From NCBI GenBank assembly GCA_012514235.1, contig JAAZAR010000164.1:1-44168 (forward strand): a stretch of 44,168 bases of DNA. Direction: 5' to 3'. The first letter of the stretch is position 1. Each line of letters starts with the position of its first letter. The DNA comes from Actinomycetota bacterium. Its GTDB lineage: Bacteria > Actinomycetota > Thermoleophilia > UBA2241. A program made the position numbers and the translations under genes. Below, in pieces: positions 39,842-44,168 of this stretch. The notes beneath the pieces were generated by a model. It was given only the letters and a program-made list of their open reading frames with translations, was not told where the DNA came from and searched no databases.

Positions 39842-41074
39842 TCACGCCGCGGGCTCGCACTCCAGCGGAGGATCCGACCGGCGCCCGGGGTCCAGGATGC
39901 CGCGCACCGAGCGTGCGATCTCCAGGTCCTCACGCGACTCGACCACGAAGACCCGAACGGGCGCCCCCCGGACGCCGATGTCGAGATCATTCGCGCCGGG
40001 TTCTGCCGCGTCGCGGATGGCTGCCGTCGCCGTACCGGTGCCGCCCGCACCGGCGTTCCGACCCGGATCCACCGCGATGCCGAGAAAGGCGAGCCCGTCG
40101 GCGACGAGTCGGCGCACCTCCGGCGCGTTCTCGCCGACCCCGCCCGTGAAGACGAGCGCGTCCAGGCCGCCGAGCGCAGCGGCCATGGCGGCCACGGCGC
40201 CGCGCAGCCGGTGTACGTACACGCCGAGTGCCAGACGGGCGTCGGCCGGCGGCACCGTCGTCGTCGGTCCGGAGCTGTCGGCCCCGTCGTCGGCCCGCTC
40301 GCCCGCCGCGATCAGGACGTCCCGCATGTCGGCAGTACCGGCCAAGCCCAGGAGGCCTGAGCGGTGCTCGAGCGTCGCCGCCAGTTCCTCGGGCGGCGTG
40401 CCGACGTGTTCCTGCAGCCACAGCACGAGCCCCGGATCCACGCTGCCCGAGCGTGTAGCCATGACCAGTCCCTCGAGGGGCGTGAACCCCATGGTTGTGT
40501 CCACCGAGCATCCGTCGCGGACCGCCGCCAGCGACGCGCCGGCACCCAGATGAGCGGTCACGACGCGGAAGCCGGAGGCAGACCGGCCGGTCAGCTCGGC
40601 GGCGCGGCGCGCCGCCCAGGCGTGCGAGAGACCGTGGAAGCCGTAGCGGCGCAGGTTCCAGCGCCGGCGCCACTCCGGCGGCAGGGCGTACGTGGTCGCC
40701 TCCGGCGGCAGCCCTGCGTGGAAGGCGGTGTCGAAACAGGCCACCGCCGGGACGCCGGGCAGCGCGGCGCTCACCGCCTCGAGTGCCGCCAGCGACTTGG
40801 GCTGGTGCAGGGGCGCGAGGTCGGTGAGGGCCCGCAGGCGCGCCGTCACCGACTGGTCGACGAGGACGGGCGCCCGGAACTGCGTGCCGCCGTGGACGAT
40901 GCGGTGACCGACCGCGTCCACGGCGCCGGCGGCGTCCAGCGCGCGCCGTAGCGCCGCCGGATCGGGACGGCCGTGCACCGTGCGCAGGTCCTGCGACAGC
41001 TCGAGCTGGTCGGTCGCCCCCAGCACGCGCAGCTTGAGACTGCTCGAGCCCGCGTTCACGACGAGGACACGCAT
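39842..41074 (-). CDS. ackA: Acetate kinase
   Basis: 410 residues from ATG 41074. It interconverts acetyl phosphate and acetate while making ATP. Motifs are VNAGSSSLKLR (5-15), HRIVHGG (57-63), FDTAFHAGLP, YGFHGLSH, AHLGAGASLAA, MGFTPLEGLVMATRSGSVDPG (as GFTPLEGLVMATRSG) and TGGVGENAPEVR. It lies 19 bases behind xfp, so the two form a phosphoketolase-acetate kinase operon. A Gly/Asp-rich insert at about 285-295 is the only irregularity. Confidence 0.94.
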   Translation of the reverse strand: MRVLVVNAGSSSLKLRVLGATDQLELSQDLRTVHGRPDPAALRRALDAAGAVDAVGHRIVHGGTQFRAPVLVDQSVTARLRALTDLAPLHQPKSLAALEAVSAALPGVPAVACFDTAFHAGLPPEATTYALPPEWRRRWNLRRYGFHGLSHAWAARRAAELTGRSASGFRVVTAHLGAGASLAAVRDGCSVDTTMGFTPLEGLVMATRSGSVDPGLVLWLQEHVGTPPEELAATLEHRSGLLGLAGTADMRDVLIAAGERADDGADSSGPTTTVPPADARLALGVYVHRLRGAVAAMAAALGGLDALVFTGGVGENAPEVRRLVADGLAFLGIAVDPGRNAGAGGTGTATAAIRDAAEPGANDLDIGVRGAPVRVFVVESREDLEIARSVRGILDPGRRSDPPLECEPAA

Positions 41075-41093
41075 CGCTCGCTCCGCCGGCCGG

Positions 41094-43547
41094 TCAGGCC
41101 GCCCGCACCCGCGTCTCGGCGGGCGGCTCCTGCGGCCGGACGTCCCCCTGGCGCCCGTACGGCCACGTCCAGCCGGCGATGTCCGGCGGGTCCTCCCCGT
41201 GACGGCGCGCGTAGTCCCGGCAGGCGAGCCGCCGGTCACGCATCAGCTGACGCACGTGACCGGCTCGCGACAGCAGCCCCGGCACGCGGTCGATCACGTC
41301 GATCACCAGGTGGAACCGGTCGAGGTCGTTGAGCATGACCATGTCGAACGGGGTCGTCGTCGTGCCCTCCTCCTTGTAGCCGCGCACGTGCATGTTTCGG
41401 TGGTTCGTGCGCCGGTACGCCAGCCGGTGGATGAGCCACGGGTAGCCGTGGAAGGCGACGACGACGGGCCGCGACGTGGTGAACATGGAGTCGAACTCCA
41501 CGTCGCTCAGCCCGTGAGGATGCTCCGAGCGCGGCTGCAGCCGCATGAGGTCCACCACGTTGACGAACCGCACCTTGAGCTCCGGGAAGTACTGGTGCAG
41601 CAGGTCGACCGCCGCGAGCGCCTCCAGCGTCGGCACGTCGCCAGCGGCCGCCATCACCACGTCCGGTTCCTCGCCGTGATCGTTGCTGGCCCAGTCCCAG
41701 ATCCCGATGCCCCGCACGCAGTGAGACTCCGCCTCCTCCATGGAGAGCCAGTCCAGTTCCATGTTCTTGCCCGCGATGATGACGTTGACGAGGTCCTTGC
41801 TGCGGAGCGCGTGGTCGGCGATGGAGAGCAGGGTGTTGGAATCCGGCGGCAGGTAGACGCGGACGATCTCCGACTTCTTGTTCACCACGTTGTCGATGAA
41901 GCCCGGGTCCTGGTGCGAGAAGCCGTTGTGGTCCTGCCGCCACACGTGCGAGCTCAGCAGGTAGTTGAGCGACGACACCGGGCGTCGCCAGGGGATCTGG
42001 CGCGAGACCTTGAGCCACTTGGCGTGCTGGTTGAACATCGAGACGACGATGTGCGTGAACGCCTCGTAGCTGTTGAAGAGGCCGTGCCGACCCGTGAGCA
42101 GGTAGCCCTCGAGCCAACCCTCGAGGACCTGCTCGGAGAGGATCTCCATGACGCGACCGTCCGGCGAGAGGTCCTCGTCCGTCGGGACGACGGCGGCGTC
42201 CCAGGCGCGGTCGGTCGCCTCGAACACCGCGCCCAGCCGGTTGGACGCCGTCTCATCCGGGCCGAACAGGCGGAAGTTCTCCGGGTTGCGCCTGACCACG
42301 TCCCGCAGGTAGCGGCCGAGCACGCGCGTGGGCTCGCTGCGGCTGCGCCCCGGCAGCGGCACGTCCACCGCGTAGTCGCGGTAGTCGGGCAGCCTCAGGT
42401 CGCGCAGCAGGATGCCGCCGTTGGCGTGTGCGTTGGCGCTCATGCGCCGGTGGGCCTTCGGCGCCAGCGCCCGCATCTCCGGCACGAGCGCGCCGTCCTC
42501 GTCGAAGAGCTCCTCGGGCCGGTAGCTCCGCAGCCATTCCTCGAGCTGCCCGAGCTTGGCCGGGTCCTCGCGGACATCGGTGAGCGGCACCTGGTGCGAG
42601 CGCCACGTGCCCTCGGTGGGGAGGCCGTCGACCTCCTTCGGGCCGGTCCAGCCCTTGGGCGTGCGCAGCACGATCATCGGCCAGCGCGGCCGAGCCCGCG
42701 AGGCTTCGCCGGCGGGCCCGCCGGCCTCACGCCCGCCGCCCTCACGCTCCTCGCGGGCGCGGCTCTGGATCTGGTCGATCTCGTGCACCACCTCGTCCAG
42801 CACCTCGGCGAACTGGCGATGCACGTCCATCGGCTCGTCGCCGCTGACGAAGTGGACCTTGTAGCCGTGCCCCTCGAAGAGCATCGCGAGCTCGTCTTCG
42901 GGGATGCGCGCGAGCACGGTCGGGTTGGCGATCTTGTAGCCGTTCAGGTGGAGGATCGGCAGCACCGCTCCGTCACGCGCCGGGTCGACGAACTTGGCGG
43001 AGTGCCAGCTTGCCGCGAGGGTGCCGGTCTCCGCCTCTCCGTCCCCGACCACGCAGACGACGAGCAGGCCGTGGTTGTCGAAGGCGGCGCCGTACGCGTG
43101 CGCCAGCGAGTAGCCGAGCTCGCCGCCCTCGTTGATCGAGCCCGGCGTCTCGGGCGCCACGTGGCTGGGCACGCCTCCTGGGAACGAGAACTGTCGGAAC
43201 AGGAGGCGCATGCCGTCCGCGTCGCGGCTCACGTCGGGGTAGACCTCGCTGTAGGTACCCTCGAGATAGGCGTTGGCGACGAGGGCCGGGCCGCCGTGAC
43301 CGGGCCCGGTCACGTACATGGCGTCCAGGTCCCACCGCCGGATCGCGCGGTTCAGGTGGGCGTAGATGAGGTTCAGTCCGGGGGAGGTGCCCCAGTGCCC
43401 GAGCAGCCGTGGCTTGACGTGCTCGGGGAGCAGCGGCTCTCGCAGGAGCGGGTTGTCCAGCAGGTAGATCTGGCCCACGGAGAGGTAGTTGGCCGCCCGC
43501 CAGTACGCGTCGAGCAGCTCGAGGTCCTGTCGTGTCACGGGGATCAT
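41094..43547 (-). CDS. xfp: Xylulose-5-phosphate/fructose-6-phosphate phosphoketolase
   Basis: A full-length 817-residue ThDP enzyme that splits xylulose 5-phosphate or fructose 6-phosphate with phosphate to give acetyl phosphate. It shows [15 protein letters not shown] (21-35), [35 protein letters not shown], the ThDP motif [16 protein letters not shown] with [12 protein letters not shown], and [18 protein letters not shown]. Start ATG 43547 with CTGGAGCG upstream. Acetyl phosphate goes to AckA downstream. A short Gly/Glu/Arg insert is present near residues 265-280 ([16 protein letters not shown]). Confidence 0.95.
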   Translation of the reverse strand: MIPVTRQDLELLDAYWRAANYLSVGQIYLLDNPLLREPLLPEHVKPRLLGHWGTSPGLNLIYAHLNRAIRRWDLDAMYVTGPGHGGPALVANAYLEGTYSEVYPDVSRDADGMRLLFRQFSFPGGVPSHVAPETPGSINEGGELGYSLAHAYGAAFDNHGLLVVCVVGDGEAETGTLAASWHSAKFVDPARDGAVLPILHLNGYKIANPTVLARIPEDELAMLFEGHGYKVHFVSGDEPMDVHRQFAEVLDEVVHEIDQIQSRAREEREGGGREAGGPAGEASRARPRWPMIVLRTPKGWTGPKEVDGLPTEGTWRSHQVPLTDVREDPAKLGQLEEWLRSYRPEELFDEDGALVPEMRALAPKAHRRMSANAHANGGILLRDLRLPDYRDYAVDVPLPGRSRSEPTRVLGRYLRDVVRRNPENFRLFGPDETASNRLGAVFEATDRAWDAAVVPTDEDLSPDGRVMEILSEQVLEGWLEGYLLTGRHGLFNSYEAFTHIVVSMFNQHAKWLKVSRQIPWRRPVSSLNYLLSSHVWRQDHNGFSHQDPGFIDNVVNKKSEIVRVYLPPDSNTLLSIADHALRSKDLVNVIIAGKNMELDWLSMEEAESHCVRGIGIWDWASNDHGEEPDVVMAAAGDVPTLEALAAVDLLHQYFPELKVRFVNVVDLMRLQPRSEHPHGLSDVEFDSMFTTSRPVVVAFHGYPWLIHRLAYRRTNHRNMHVRGYKEEGTTTTPFDMVMLNDLDRFHLVIDVIDRVPGLLSRAGHVRQLMRDRRLACRDYARRHGEDPPDIAGWTWPYGRQGDVRPQEPPAETRVRAA

Positions 43548-43711
43548 GCGATGCGCTCCAGGTGCTCAAGAGGGATGGGAACTCGGTGTCTCTCTTGCGC
43601 ATACCCGACCGCGCCGCACTCACGCTGTCGCGTGGCGGACGAGCGGCGGCGGGCAGTGGACCCGAGCGCGCGGAGTCGCCGGGTCACGGCCTCGCGGCCC
43701 CGGCGCCTCAC

Positions 43712-44168
43712 TCAGTCTCCTGAGGGCGACCTGGGTGTGAGCCGGTGCGGCGCCGTCCAGGAGTGCAGCGTCCGCAGGTAGTTGGCGCGCTCGAAGGCGC
43801 TGGGGTCGTCCGTGGCGCCGTAGCTGACGCTGCCGCGCACTTCGGCGACGGAGATGTACTCGTTGTCGTCGAGCCAGCGGACGAGGTCGCGCTCGACGGT
43901 GCAGAAGTGCTCCGGCCCGTGTTTGAGCACGGCCGAGGTCATCATCGCGACGTCGGCGCCGACGAGCAGGGCTTTCGCCGCGTCGGCGCCGCTCCACACC
44001 CCCGTGGTCACCGCGAGCGAGGTCTCGGCCGGCAGCTGGGAGCGCAGGATCGCCGTCCAGCGCAGCGGCAGGCGCAGTTCCCAGCCGCTGCTCAGCTCGA
44101 TGCTCGACACGACCTCGCGGGTGTCCGGGTCCACGTCGGGCTGGTAAGCGGTTCATCAGCACCAGCCC
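43712..44168 (-). pseudogene. Dihydroorotate-dehydrogenase-like protein, partial, frameshifted at window edge
   Basis: The C-terminal part of a PyrD-like FMN protein: SSGWELRLPLRWTAILRSQL, LAVTTGVWSGADAAKALLVGADVAMMTSA (as GVWSGADAAKALLVGADVAM), VRGSVSYGATDDPSAFERAN, LRTLHSW. Relatives read LVLxNRFYQPD just before VD; here LVLMNR is encoded at 44150-44168 but QPDVDPD continues in another frame, and the main frame has a TGA at 44153-44155. Two bases missing (or one extra) near 44149 would restore it. It is a true frameshift or an assembly error close to the end. The 164-base gap before xfp holds no other gene. Confidence 0.72.

Noticed and set aside
40980..43781. Plus-strand open frame of about 933 codons opposite xfp and ackA.
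   Set aside because: It is the high-GC shadow of xfp: composition is Arg/Val/His-rich, there are no domain motifs, and the opposite strand encodes a textbook phosphoketolase.

Overview
This is a high-GC window (roughly 70% by eye) from a bacterium that looks like an actinobacterium, possibly a deep-branching lineage such as Thermoleophilia or Coriobacteriia. The pointers are a DUF6458-type small membrane protein, a SpoIIE-type phosphatase, a TipA-like MerR regulator, GTG, TTG and probably CTG starts, and two TANNNT -10 boxes placed as if for leaderless mRNAs. The lineage is inference. No rRNA, tRNA, CRISPR array, transposase or phage gene was seen.

Layout. (1) 1-938: end of a membrane protein, then enoyl-ACP reductase fabI. 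(2) 996-9698: a dipeptide epimerase divergent from a peptide ABC transporter operon, dppD-dppF-dppC-two paralogous binding lipoproteins-dppB, with a strong stem-loop between the two lipoprotein genes. (3) 9743-14549: SpoIIE-type phosphatase, TetR regulator divergent from mmsA with a palindrome between them, and a small ferritin-like protein. (4) 14550-14847: a gene-free stretch packed with inverted repeats between convergent units. (5) 14846-19490, minus strand: Fur-family regulator, DUF71 ATP-pyrophosphatase, btuF, btuC and btuD (with an extra C-terminal domain), headed by two 19-bp palindromes of which one covers the predicted -10 box. (6) 19677-23644: small unlinked genes (SGNH hydrolase, VOC protein, TipA-like MerR regulator, AHSA1 protein, cupin, frameshifted methyltransferase). 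(7) 23746-33845, minus strand: a cobamide block with two cobalamin riboswitches. One precedes cobU-cobT-cobS-cobC-cbiB-cobD-cobQ; the other precedes a zinc alcohol dehydrogenase and a TrpD-like phosphoribosyltransferase. (8) 33936-39730, plus strand: secreted transglutaminase-like protein, Crp/Fnr regulator, two small membrane proteins, nucleotidyltransferase plus phosphoesterase, SRPBCC protein. (9) 39842-44168, minus strand: ackA and xfp (phosphoketolase route to acetate and ATP), then a truncated, frameshifted dihydroorotate-dehydrogenase-like gene at the edge.

How it fits together. The dominant theme is corrinoid acquisition and completion. BtuFCD would import corrinoids, DUF71 may act in salvage, and CobQ, CbiB, CobD, CobU, CobT, CobS and CobC amidate the corrin ring, add the aminopropanol arm and build the nucleotide loop. 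No corrin-ring genes are present here, so the window itself supports salvage and late assembly, not complete de novo synthesis. The least explained part is the riboswitch-controlled dehydrogenase and TrpD-like pair, whose substrates are unknown and which is the best candidate for an undescribed cobamide-related function.
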